From Caldilineaceae bacterium SB0664_bin_27 (lineage in GTDB: Bacteria; Chloroflexota; Anaerolineae; Caldilineales; Caldilineaceae), in the NCBI GenBank assembly GCA_009838625.1, contig VXRG01000169.1, forward strand, positions 1 to 33,843: a DNA stretch of 33,843 nt. Reading direction: 5' to 3'. The notes beneath the pieces were generated by a model. The model was given only the letters and a program-made list of their open reading frames with translations, did not search any database and was not told the origin of the DNA. This document shows positions 17,044 to 25,024 of the stretch, in pieces; within the stretch, counting starts at the first letter, position 1; each line of letters begins with the position of its first letter. A program made the position numbers and the translations under genes.

Positions 17044-18339
17044 ATGCCTGATAGAGGATTTCCAAGACCGGCTGCGCTGCGTAGCGGCGAGGTCAATCTG
17101 GTTGCGCACGTCCTGGAGATTTGCGACCGCATTGACGCCGAGGACTCAGTTATCCAAGCGCTTCTGCCGGAGCCGGCGCGGCGGGAGCGGCTGACGCGTG
17201 AGGCGGGAGTGCTGCTGGACCGCTTCCCCGACCCGGCGCAACGGCCACCTTTGTTCGGGCTGTTAGTGGGTGTGAAGGACTTTTTTCGCGTGGACGGATT
17301 CCCTACAAAGGCCGGTTCGAAGCTGCCGGCGGAGCTGTTCGAGGGGGTGGAATCGGATGTGGTGACGCGCCTGAAACAGAAAGGCGCGCTGGTCGCGGGC
17401 AAGACCGTCACAACTGAGTTCGCCTACTTTCAGCCGGGCCCAACTCGGAACCCGCACAACCCCGAACATACGCCCGGGGGCTCGAGCAGCGGTTCGGCCG
17501 CGGGCGTGGCAGCCGGCTTCTTTCCGCTGGCTCTGGGCACACAAACGATCGGCTCGGTCATCAGGCCTGCGGCATTCTGCGGGATCATCGGCTTCAAGCC
17601 AAGCTATGATCGAATTCATACCTCGGGGATGCTCTTCTTCTCGAAATCTGTGGATCATGCGGGACTTTTCAGCCAGAATGTAGCGACAATGCGGCTGGCT
17701 TGCTCTGCGCTGTGCGACGGATGGGACGACAGGAAAAGTGGGCCGCCCCAGGGTCTGCCGGCCCTGGCAGTTCCAGCGGGCCCCTATTTGGAGGAGGCAG
17801 AGGAGACCGGCCTGCAGCATTTTGAAGAGACGCTGGACAGGCTGGCCGCGGAGGGGTTCCGCATCGAACGAGTCCCGTTCTTCCCGGACTATGCCGAACT
17901 TAACCGGCGCCACCGCCGCCTGACTGCGGTGGAGGTGGCCGAGGTTCATAAGGACTGGTACAAGGAACATTCTGACCTCTACAGCATACATATGCACGAG
18001 ATCATGCGAAACGGGGCTACCGTTTCCGATGAAGAACGGGACGACATACGAGCCGATCAGCTGCGTTTACGCCATGCGATGGAGGCGGCCCTTCTCTCTT
18101 CAGGCGCCGATCTTTGGATTGCACCTGCGGCGCCGGGCCCGGCGCCGCACGGAATCCACGCCACCGGCAACCCGATCATGAATCTGCCCTGGACGAACGC
18201 GGGCGTGCCGGCGCTGTCAATACCAACTGGCGAAGCGGAAAATGGCCTGCCCCTGGCTGTTCAATTCTGCGCGCCGTTCGGTGCGGATGAGCGTCTGCTG
18301 GCGTGGGGTGAGGCGATCGAAGCACAGGTACGGGGATAG
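17044..18339 (+). CDS. Amidase signature family hydrolase
   Basis: A 431-residue amidase that hydrolyses carboxylic amides through a Ser-cisSer-Lys triad. Lys78 lies in VGVKDFF, cis-Ser148 in the Gly/Ser-rich GGSSSGSAAG and the nucleophile Ser171 in TIGSVIRPA (usual form GGSIRxPA, here one Gly is replaced by Ile). The C-terminal part has the usual NLPWTNAGVPALSIPTG stretch. No signal peptide is seen, so it is cytoplasmic. CGGAG stands before ATG 17044. It sits 76 bases after the aldolase fusion and four bases before the Kelch lipoprotein gene. It might deacylate an amide-bearing sugar or amino acid; it could equally be a general amidase. It is not part of a GatCAB operon. Confidence 0.9.
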   Translation: MPDRGFPRPAALRSGEVNLVAHVLEICDRIDAEDSVIQALLPEPARRERLTREAGVLLDRFPDPAQRPPLFGLLVGVKDFFRVDGFPTKAGSKLPAELFEGVESDVVTRLKQKGALVAGKTVTTEFAYFQPGPTRNPHNPEHTPGGSSSGSAAGVAAGFFPLALGTQTIGSVIRPAAFCGIIGFKPSYDRIHTSGMLFFSKSVDHAGLFSQNVATMRLACSALCDGWDDRKSGPPQGLPALAVPAGPYLEEAEETGLQHFEETLDRLAAEGFRIERVPFFPDYAELNRRHRRLTAVEVAEVHKDWYKEHSDLYSIHMHEIMRNGATVSDEERDDIRADQLRLRHAMEAALLSSGADLWIAPAAPGPAPHGIHATGNPIMNLPWTNAGVPALSIPTGEAENGLPLAVQFCAPFGADERLLAWGEAIEAQVRG

Positions 18340-18343
18340 AATT

Positions 18344-19348
18344 GTGATCAGATTTCCTGCTGTCGCGATGTCTTTCTTTCAGACGATCGCGGCTGTTCTT
18401 CTCCTAGCGGCCTGCGCGGCCGGTCAGTTGCCAGTCCAGCCTCCTGCCTGGAATTCTCTTACGCCGATCTCGGCTGACAGCACGGAACAAGAAAGCGGTT
18501 GGCAGAGTGGCGCGGTGATGCCCACGGCCCGCTCGGAGATGCGAGTGGCCGTCGTGGATGGGATCTTCTACGTGCCGGGCGGCTTTGGGGGGTTGACCAG
18601 TTTTGAGGCGTACGACCCGGCGAGCGACAGTTGGACGGCGCTGGCGTCCATGCCGGAGCCGGCACACCATATGATGGTGACCGCTCAAAACGGTAAAGTT
18701 TTCATTTTTGGTGGAGGGCCGGACTTGAGCTGGCAGGCAACGGCATCGATCTTGGTCTACGATCCGGCGACCGACACGTGGACGAAGGCCGGTCTGATGC
18801 CGGAGCGGCGCATGAGCGGGGAAGCAGTGTTGCTCGGGGAATTTATCTTTCTGGTGGGCGGAACGGGCGGAACGACGGCCCTGCTACGTTATGACCCTGC
18901 TTATGACTCTTGGTCCGTTTTGCCCGGACCGTCGCAGCCGCGCGAGCACGTGGCGGCTGTGGCCTTCAACGACGAATTGTGGGTTATCGGCGGACGCTGG
19001 GGCGGTACGGGCGCACTGGCGACGGTGGAGATTTTCGATCCGGCCAGTGGAGAATGGCGGGACGGCCCTTCAATGAATGAGGCACGCAGCGGGTTCGGAG
19101 CGGCGGTGGTGGGCGACCGCATTGTGGTTGCTGGCGGCGAGATTCTGGGAGCGCGACCGTGGACGGCTCTGGCCAGCGCGGAGGTGTATGACACGGAATC
19201 GGGCGCGTGGACGCTCTTACCGGAACTGCCGGTGGGCATTCATGGGATGCCTGTGGTCGGTTACGGGGGGACGGCGTTTGTCCTTGGCGGGTCGGACCGG
19301 GCTGGCGGGATCGACAACCGGGGGCGTGTGTTGAAACTCAGCCCGTAA
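18344..19348 (+). CDS. Kelch-repeat lipoprotein
   Basis: A 334-residue protein with a lipoprotein signal (lipobox LAAC, Cys24) followed by about six Kelch repeats. The repeats show the usual pattern of YDPAxDxW, then Met-Pro and Arg/His, then VxxxGG roughly every 48-50 residues, so it should fold as a six-bladed beta-propeller outside the cell. GTG 18344 is chosen over ATG 18368 because only the longer form gives the basic residue expected before the hydrophobic core, and GGGGAT is suitably placed. It starts four bases after the amidase stop, so the two are probably co-transcribed. Kelch propellers often bind glycans, and a few are sialate mutarotases (NanM), but no specific activity can be assigned. 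Confidence 0.85.
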   Translation: MIRFPAVAMSFFQTIAAVLLLAACAAGQLPVQPPAWNSLTPISADSTEQESGWQSGAVMPTARSEMRVAVVDGIFYVPGGFGGLTSFEAYDPASDSWTALASMPEPAHHMMVTAQNGKVFIFGGGPDLSWQATASILVYDPATDTWTKAGLMPERRMSGEAVLLGEFIFLVGGTGGTTALLRYDPAYDSWSVLPGPSQPREHVAAVAFNDELWVIGGRWGGTGALATVEIFDPASGEWRDGPSMNEARSGFGAAVVGDRIVVAGGEILGARPWTALASAEVYDTESGAWTLLPELPVGIHGMPVVGYGGTAFVLGGSDRAGGIDNRGRVLKLSP

Positions 19349-19539
19349 TGACGCAGCCGGAATTATGAGAAACGCCTCGCGCCTTTTGAGGGGTCTCCTG
19401 CGCAGTTGTCGCGGCCTCAGCCCTCTGCAAGGAAATTGGTGAATCTGAGAAAGGCAGCATTCGCTGGCGACGCTCGGCAGGCGAATGTCATACCTCCTTC
19501 AGCCGTGTGCTTCACGGCATGGCCCGCCCATTAATTGGT

Positions 19540-19641
19540 TCTCTCTTTTAATTCGCAGGTGTAGCAGGGCGCAGCACACTCGAGCGGGTTCCGGAGCCGG
19601 CCGAGAACCATAAAGTCCTCCTTATTGGCCTGACTTACTAA
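19540..19641 (+). pseudogene. Relic of a family 5 ABC substrate-binding protein gene (copy A)
   Basis: From 19573 to 19638 the DNA aligns without gaps and in the same frame to 22411-22476 of the intact binding-protein gene in this window, with 46 of 66 identical bases. The translation STLERVPEPAE then GLTY parallels STLEWVPDLAE then GLTY. Weaker similarity continues upstream to about 19540 after a one-base deletion, and a stop codon ends the frame at 19639. The surrounding 19349-19718 gap holds no other gene. The relic lies directly before the Gfo/Idh gene; the second Gfo/Idh paralogue has the same relic in the same place. Confidence 0.75.
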
Positions 19642-19718
19642 TTCCATCCGCGTTTCGATGTGAAACGACAGGATATTGCAACCTTCGCCTCCAGCCACGT
19701 CCAAGGAGAAGCATAGCG

Positions 19719-20774
19719 ATGTTTCCGGACCTGCAACCTGCTGACTATCAGCCCGTTTTGCCCTCCGACCTGCGTTTTGGCATTGGCTTCGTCGGATGCG
19801 GCAACATCGTCCTCCGCTCGCAAATGCCCGCCTACAAGAGGGCGGGCTACCGTGTCGTCGCTTGTTGCGATAAAACGGTGGAGAAAGCGCGCAACATAGC
19901 AGCCAATTTCGACGACCCCCTGGTTACAACCGACGTGGAAGAACTGCTTTCGCATCCTGATGTGCAGATCGTTGACCTGGCAGTACATGCTTACCAACGC
20001 CTGCCTTTGGTCGAGCAGATCGCGGCCTCTGGAAAGCACATCTTTTCACAGAAGCCCCTAGCACCCAGCTTGCGCGAGGCCGAACGAATTGTTGAAATTT
20101 GCCGCGACGCCGGGGTTACGCTGATGGTCAATCACCAGGCCCGATGGGCGCCCCCTCATCGGGCACTCAGACTTCTGGTCGAACGGGGCGTGTTGGGGCA
20201 TGTCTACGCCGTTACCCACTTGCATCGGGCCTATCAGGATTATGGCTGGTACGCTGAGCATGAGGATTTCAACGTTGTTGATCATGGAATCCACTACATC
20301 GATTTGAGCCGTTACTTCAGCGGCTACACACCTTTACGGGTGAAAGCGACAACTGCGATGGTGCCCGGACAGAAGGCGGTCTCCCCAATGATCTATACGA
20401 TTCTCTTTGAATACGAGGAGTCGTCCCAGATTATGACGACGCTGCATTTTAACAACATCGTTTCGGCGCCCGCTCTCCATGATCATCTGTGGTTTCTGGA
20501 TGGCACGCGCGGGAGCGCGCTGCTCAGCAATCCCATGGGGACGGCCAAGTTGAGCCTGTCGTTGAAGGATTCCCCGGAACAGGTACAGACATTCGATATC
20601 GCCGGCACATGGGGATATGAGGGCTTCGCCGGTTCTATGGGAGAGATGTTACGCGCCCTGGAAGAAGAGCGCGAACCGGAATGTTCAGGCCGCGACAACC
20701 TGGAGAGCATACGCATGGCAGTCGCGGCAGTGGAAAGTGCCAACTCAGGCGAGAGTGTCGGATTGGGCCGGTAG
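19719..20774 (+). CDS. Gfo/Idh/MocA family NAD(P)-dependent oxidoreductase (copy A)
   Basis: A 351-residue sugar or cyclitol dehydrogenase. The Rossmann loop GIGFVGCG (21-28) binds the cofactor. The catalytic lysine is Lys112 in SQKPL (the usual form is EKP; Glu is replaced by Gln). Asp188 and His192 in VVDHGIHYID complete the triad known from inositol dehydrogenase. AAGGAG precedes ATG 19719. It is followed after 48 bases by an isomerase gene, an arrangement common in sugar-acid and inositol catabolism. A close paralogue (72 of the first 100 residues identical) lies at 29801. Substrate unknown; likely oxidation of a ring hydroxyl of an imported sugar. Confidence 0.93.
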   Translation: MFPDLQPADYQPVLPSDLRFGIGFVGCGNIVLRSQMPAYKRAGYRVVACCDKTVEKARNIAANFDDPLVTTDVEELLSHPDVQIVDLAVHAYQRLPLVEQIAASGKHIFSQKPLAPSLREAERIVEICRDAGVTLMVNHQARWAPPHRALRLLVERGVLGHVYAVTHLHRAYQDYGWYAEHEDFNVVDHGIHYIDLSRYFSGYTPLRVKATTAMVPGQKAVSPMIYTILFEYEESSQIMTTLHFNNIVSAPALHDHLWFLDGTRGSALLSNPMGTAKLSLSLKDSPEQVQTFDIAGTWGYEGFAGSMGEMLRALEEEREPECSGRDNLESIRMAVAAVESANSGESVGLGR

Positions 20775-20822
20775 GAAGCCCGATACAGCAGCCAGTATCG
20801 AGGCGGACAGGAGCGTAATGCC

Positions 20823-21647
20823 ATGCGGATATGCAGCGGCTTCTATCGTTGGTCTCAACACTACGGCTGGCACTTCCTGACAAAGCGGATTGACGATGTT
20901 GCAGCGGGCTTAGCCCAGGCAGGCTTCGTCTACTTTGAGGGACTGCTCGATCCTCTAGAGGGAGAAGGGGAATGGGCAAGCCGCTGGCAGACTGCTCTGG
21001 ACAGGCATGGTGTACGACTGGCTGGGGCATACGTCCATGCGCTGGTGCACGAACCAAGCACACAGGCGAAAACGATCGAATCGATCGTTGCGAGAGCCCG
21101 GTTGTTGCTACCGATGGGGGCAGAGTTTATCAATGCCAATCCTCAACCGATTGGCACGCGCAAGACCGACGAGATGTTGGCAGTCCAGGCCCATGGTTTC
21201 GCTCTGCTGAGCACGGCATTGAGGAGGGAGGGCTTACGTCTCGTTGTGCATCATCATTTGCCTGAACTGGTCGAGAATGGTCGTGAGCTGCGCCATCTCC
21301 TGGAGCATACCTGCGCCGAGGACGTGGGACTTACGGTAGACGTCGATTGGATGTGCCGAGGCGGCCAGGATGCAGAGGCGTGGATTCGCGAGTTCGCATC
21401 CAGACTTGAAATTGTGGAACTGCGAAGTTCCAGTCGGGGCATTTGGGATGAAACATTGGGCGGTGTTGAACCCGATTGCAGGGAGCTGGCTCAGGTGCTG
21501 GCCGAAGTGAGCTTTAACGGGTGGCTCATGGTCGAGCTGGCTCGCGAAGAAGATACTCCCCAGACTCTTGATCTGGTCCAGGCCCACGCACACAGCCTGG
21601 AATACGTGCGCGAAATTTTCGGCAAGCACTTTCAGGATCTTGCCTGA
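20823..21647 (+). CDS. Sugar phosphate isomerase/epimerase family TIM-barrel protein
   Basis: A 274-residue protein of the AP-endonuclease 2/xylose isomerase-like superfamily. Recognisable strands with likely metal ligands are LVVHHHLPEL in the middle, VGLTVDVDW some 30 residues later and LMVELAREED near the C-terminus. The usual DTGH is replaced by DVDW, so the metal site or the substrate may differ from IolE-type relatives. AGGAG lies about 13 bases before ATG 20823. It follows the Gfo/Idh gene and precedes the family 5 importer operon after a 481-base gap. It probably isomerises or epimerises the keto product of the dehydrogenase; this is inferred from context. Confidence 0.82.
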   Translation: MRICSGFYRWSQHYGWHFLTKRIDDVAAGLAQAGFVYFEGLLDPLEGEGEWASRWQTALDRHGVRLAGAYVHALVHEPSTQAKTIESIVARARLLLPMGAEFINANPQPIGTRKTDEMLAVQAHGFALLSTALRREGLRLVVHHHLPELVENGRELRHLLEHTCAEDVGLTVDVDWMCRGGQDAEAWIREFASRLEIVELRSSSRGIWDETLGGVEPDCRELAQVLAEVSFNGWLMVELAREEDTPQTLDLVQAHAHSLEYVREIFGKHFQDLA

Positions 21648-21730
21648 CCAGGTCGGCTATAGCAACGACGCAGTACACTGTATCTTATGCGAATCTTGTA
21701 AGTCCTCTCCGTTGTCCAGAAAAAGTATGG

Positions 21731-21759
21731 TTGCGGGCCTCCCCTTTTTACCTTATTAT
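21731..21759 (+). promoter_or_regulatory. Promoter candidate for the family 5 importer operon
   Basis: TTGCGG (three of six matches to the -35 box) is followed after 17 bases by TATTAT (21754-21759; five of six matches). It lies in an A+T-rich patch about 370 bases before the binding-protein start. The weak -35 box makes this tentative. Confidence 0.3.
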
Positions 21760-22033
21760 AGCGATATATTTATTTTCCCTGTATCTGACCAAGAATAAGT
21801 CATAGGGAGACGGCGTAAAGTGACCGAGGATTACGCCATTTGGTTGCAACAGAAAATGTGTGCAGCCATTTTTGCTTTTGATATCCCCTCGACTACTTCC
21901 GGGATGTCCCAGATTAAAACATGCGCTTCGGACAATGTCTCGGCAGATTATCCTTTTCCGGCATGAACAGACTATAGAAGCCAGTCTGACTTTACTACAT
22001 TGCAAAAGATTGTCAGAAGGTTGATTTACAGAA

Positions 22034-22043
22034 GGGAGGTGAT
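22034..22043 (+). promoter_or_regulatory. Orphan Shine-Dalgarno-like site before the family 5 binding protein
   Basis: GGGAGGTGAT matches the 16S 3' end almost fully but lies 85 bases before the binding-protein ATG, which has its own GAAAGGAG. It mirrors the orphan site at 1609-1618 before another binding-protein gene. Confidence 0.35.
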
Positions 22044-22128
22044 AAACAGCCAAAACCAATGAGTACTCGGTACCAAACGTGTGTCGTGCCTATCGCTCTC
22101 TATCTGTTCACAGAAAGGAGATCAGGAA

Positions 22129-23823
22129 ATGAACCCGTTTCGTGTACGAGTTGGAAGCCGCCGTTCTCTGGTTTTTGTGGCTGCACTGAGCATTGCAGCC
22201 CTATTTTTCGCAGCTTGTGTCCCTGTGGCTGCGCCAGCCGCCGACTCCCCGGCGGCAGCAGAAGCCGAAACTGATGAAGGGGGCACGCTCACGATTGGCT
22301 CGGTACAGGGCAGCGCCTCCATCCCCACATTCCTTCCCTGGAAAGCGCACAGCAGTGCGCAGTCGTTCCACTGGAACCTCTTCATGAACTCACTGGTGAT
22401 GCAGGAGCACAGTACGCTCGAGTGGGTTCCGGATCTGGCCGAGAGCTATGAGATCAGTGCCGACGGCCTGACATACACCTTTAACCTGCGAGAAGGTGTT
22501 ACGTGGCATGACGGCATGCCATTTACTGCCAATGACGTCTCCTTCTCCTTTCACGCGGCTCTGCTGCCGGAAGGCGGATCGACAGCGTCCGGCGGCCTGA
22601 AGGATGCGATCGTAGGGGCAATTGACTACCAGGAAGGCACCGCCGAGACTGCGGAGGGGATCAAAGTCCTTGACGATTACACGATCCAGTTTCAATTGAC
22701 CCAACCGCAGGTAACGATCATCGAGCGGTTCGCTATGCGAATTGCCCCGGCTCATGTATTCGAAGGGCTTGAGCCGGAGGACTGGCTGCAGACCGAGTTT
22801 GCCACGACATTGCCTTTCGGCACCGGCCCTTTCGTGTTCAAGGAGTATATCCCCGATCAGCACACCATCTTCGAGCGCAACGACAGCTACTTCAAGGGAG
22901 CGCCTCTGCTCAAGAACGCCGTAATTCGATTCTACGGTGACAACAGCGTAATGATCATCGCCCTGGAGAAGGGTGAGATAGACATGGTCGGATTCCTGAA
23001 CCCGAGCGCTGACGAGTTCGACAAAGTCACGAACTTGCCCGGCATCGCCTGGGAATACCAGGACAAGTTCCCGGCATACTTCTTCTCCATCACGTTCCAG
23101 GACGAGGCATTAGCTGACAAGCGGTTCCGCCAGGCGTTCCTGTACTCGATAGACCGTGAGGAGATTGCCACACAACTCTGGGGCAACGCGGACTTGACGA
23201 AAGTGCAGCCGGTGTCGCAGTGGGCACCTCCTCCAGGTGTTACGCTGGACATTGAGGAATACGCTTACAACCCCGAAAAGTCCAAGGCCTTGCTGGAAGA
23301 CATGGGCTGGGACTTCGAGCGCGTCGTGGAAATTGTCTGGTTTGGCACTGATATGCCCGATCAACTGCCGATCCTCCAGCAGTTCATAGAAGGCGTGGGC
23401 ATCAAGACCAAGCTGGTACAGACTGATGGGGCCAGGGGTTTGGAGGTCTTCTACGAGACCGGCGACTATGAGATCAGCTGGGTTGGCGGCTGGGGCCGGT
23501 CCTACTATCCTGATACGACCGTTGTCGGGTGCGACCGCGTCTACCCCAACGGTTACAACTCGAGCCGTTACTGTAACGAGGAGCTGGATGCACTGTACAA
23601 TGAGGCCCTCGCTACGGTTGACGACGACGCACGCAATGAACTTTACACGCGTGCGACCGCGATCTGGAATGATGAACTTCCGTGGATACCTCTCTATGCG
23701 CCACAGTCTCTGTTGCTGATACACGAGAAAGTCAAGGGATGGCGTGACAGCCTGATTGGGCCTGAAGGATCTGCCACAATAGGTGCTGTCACCGATCTCG
23801 AAAAGTGGTACATTGAGGAGTAG
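22129..23823 (+). CDS. Family 5 ABC substrate-binding lipoprotein (peptide/oligosaccharide type)
   Basis: A 564-residue DppA/OppA-like solute-binding protein. It has a basic n-region, a hydrophobic core and a lipobox ending at Cys30 (FAAC), then an Ala/Pro linker. Typical family motifs follow: DLAESYEIS, GLTYTFNLREGVTWHDG, FTANDV, GTGPFVF and RFRQAFLYSIDRE in order. The long two-domain form binds peptides, nickel or, in many soil and thermophilic bacteria, plant oligosaccharides. ATG 22129 is chosen because GAAAGGAG stands before it and the family signal starts there; sixteen earlier codons are not signal-like. It heads an operon with DppB and DppC permeases but no DppD/F ATPases. With putative glycosidase and dehydrogenase genes nearby, an oligosaccharide ligand is more likely than a peptide, by context only. 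Confidence 0.93.
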   Translation: MNPFRVRVGSRRSLVFVAALSIAALFFAACVPVAAPAADSPAAAEAETDEGGTLTIGSVQGSASIPTFLPWKAHSSAQSFHWNLFMNSLVMQEHSTLEWVPDLAESYEISADGLTYTFNLREGVTWHDGMPFTANDVSFSFHAALLPEGGSTASGGLKDAIVGAIDYQEGTAETAEGIKVLDDYTIQFQLTQPQVTIIERFAMRIAPAHVFEGLEPEDWLQTEFATTLPFGTGPFVFKEYIPDQHTIFERNDSYFKGAPLLKNAVIRFYGDNSVMIIALEKGEIDMVGFLNPSADEFDKVTNLPGIAWEYQDKFPAYFFSITFQDEALADKRFRQAFLYSIDREEIATQLWGNADLTKVQPVSQWAPPPGVTLDIEEYAYNPEKSKALLEDMGWDFERVVEIVWFGTDMPDQLPILQQFIEGVGIKTKLVQTDGARGLEVFYETGDYEISWVGGWGRSYYPDTTVVGCDRVYPNGYNSSRYCNEELDALYNEALATVDDDARNELYTRATAIWNDELPWIPLYAPQSLLLIHEKVKGWRDSLIGPEGSATIGAVTDLEKWYIEE

Positions 23824-23917
23824 CTACATTGTAGCGCCCATCTGAAGAAAATCGGATCCTCCCGACGTTTTGGGGTAAGGATGTCGATTCAGGGCCAACT
23901 CTCCAATGGGGAGCTTT

Positions 23918-23951
23918 GGTGGTGGGGTCAGTTTGCGCCGACCCCGCCGCC
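23918..23951 (+). promoter_or_regulatory. Intergenic stem-loop after the family 5 binding-protein gene
   Basis: A 12-base stem (23918-23929 with 23940-23951, two G-U pairs, very G+C-rich) closes a ten-base loop. It lies between the binding-protein stop and the DppB start. No T-run follows. It occupies the same place as the stem-loops in the two sugar importer operons. Confidence 0.65.
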
Positions 23952-23996
23952 TCCTTCCCGCCTTTCCAACCCTGGTTGAACCGAGGGGGAACCACT

Positions 23997-24956
23997 TTGG
24001 GACGCTATATCTTACGGCGTATCTTGATCTCGTTCCCGGTTTTGTTCGGCATCACGATCGTAACGTTCACTTTCGCCAACCTGGCGCCAGGCGACCCGGT
24101 TACCGCGATGATCGATCCCATGAGCGGTATAGAACCGGGAGAGGTTGAAAAACTCAAAGAGGCGCTGGGCATCAATAGGCCGATTCCAGTGCGTTATGCC
24201 CTTTGGCTGAAGGAGGTACTGCGCGGCAACCTGGGCTATTCCTACGTCACCCACCGGCCGGTGGCCATCATGATTGCCGAGCGGTTGCCTCAGACTTTAC
24301 AACTGATGATGACGGCCCTGGGCATCAGCATTCTCCTAGGCGTTTCGTTGGGTATCTACGCTGCTTTCAACCAGTACTCACTCCTGGACAATGTGTTCAC
24401 TTTGTTGGTGTTTATTGGCATATCGGTGCCGGCTTTCTTCTTTGCCTTGCTGGCCATTTACGTGTTCTCATTCAGGGTACCTCTCTTTCCGACTTCAGGC
24501 ATTAAGGAACCATTGAGCACTCTTCCGCCAATCATCGACCGTCTCCATCACCTGGTGCTTCCGGCCACTGTTCTGGGAATCGAAGGGGTGGCGGGCTACC
24601 TGCGCTACACCCGTTCGAGCGTCCTGGAGGTAATGCGCCAGGATTACGTAACAACTGCGCGGGCTAAAGGGCTGCGCGAACGCTCTGTCCGCATTGGTCA
24701 CGTACTGCGCAATGCGCTGTTGCCGCTGGTGACGATTGTCGGTTTGAGTCTGCCAAGCTTGATAGGCGGGGCACTGTTCATCGAAGTCCTCTTTTCCTGG
24801 CCCGGCATGGCCCGCATGGCGATCGAGCACACGCTAGGCCGGGATTACCCTGTAATCATGGGAATCGGTCTCGTTTCTGCGACCATGGTTCTTTTCAGCA
24901 ACCTGATTGCAGACATCGTTTATACAGTCGTTGACCCCAGAATCCGCTATGAGTAG
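23997..24956 (+). CDS. ABC transporter permease, DppB/OppB type
   Basis: A 319-residue membrane permease. It starts with GRYILRRILISFPVLFGI, the usual DppB opening with a first membrane helix, carries APGDP in the first outer loop, and has the BPD-type loop with ARAKGLRERSV near the C-terminal third. TTG 23997 is chosen because GAGGGGGA is correctly placed before it and the protein then begins as the family does; the longer frame from 23916 would run through the stem-loop. It pairs with the DppC-type permease encoded 68 bases downstream. Confidence 0.92.
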   Translation: MGRYILRRILISFPVLFGITIVTFTFANLAPGDPVTAMIDPMSGIEPGEVEKLKEALGINRPIPVRYALWLKEVLRGNLGYSYVTHRPVAIMIAERLPQTLQLMMTALGISILLGVSLGIYAAFNQYSLLDNVFTLLVFIGISVPAFFFALLAIYVFSFRVPLFPTSGIKEPLSTLPPIIDRLHHLVLPATVLGIEGVAGYLRYTRSSVLEVMRQDYVTTARAKGLRERSVRIGHVLRNALLPLVTIVGLSLPSLIGGALFIEVLFSWPGMARMAIEHTLGRDYPVIMGIGLVSATMVLFSNLIADIVYTVVDPRIRYE

Positions 24957-25024
24957 TTCGGTTCAGGCATTACCTGGAGCGCGGTGAACCCTTCGGTAGA
25001 CCTCATTTCCGGATAGAGGAAGAA

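Larger units (their letters stand above)
21648..22128. other. Long intergenic region upstream of the family 5 importer
   Basis: No gene is seen here. The region is much richer in A+T than its neighbours, especially around 21750-21780 and 21840-22060, as expected for a promoter region. It contains one promoter candidate (21731-21759) and an orphan Shine-Dalgarno match (22034-22043). The frame starting at 22059 overlaps the binding-protein gene and is not credible. Confidence 0.5.

Noticed and set aside
22059..22274. 71-codon plus-strand frame after an orphan ribosome site
   Set aside because: It overlaps the binding-protein signal region in another frame and its start is too far from the orphan site.
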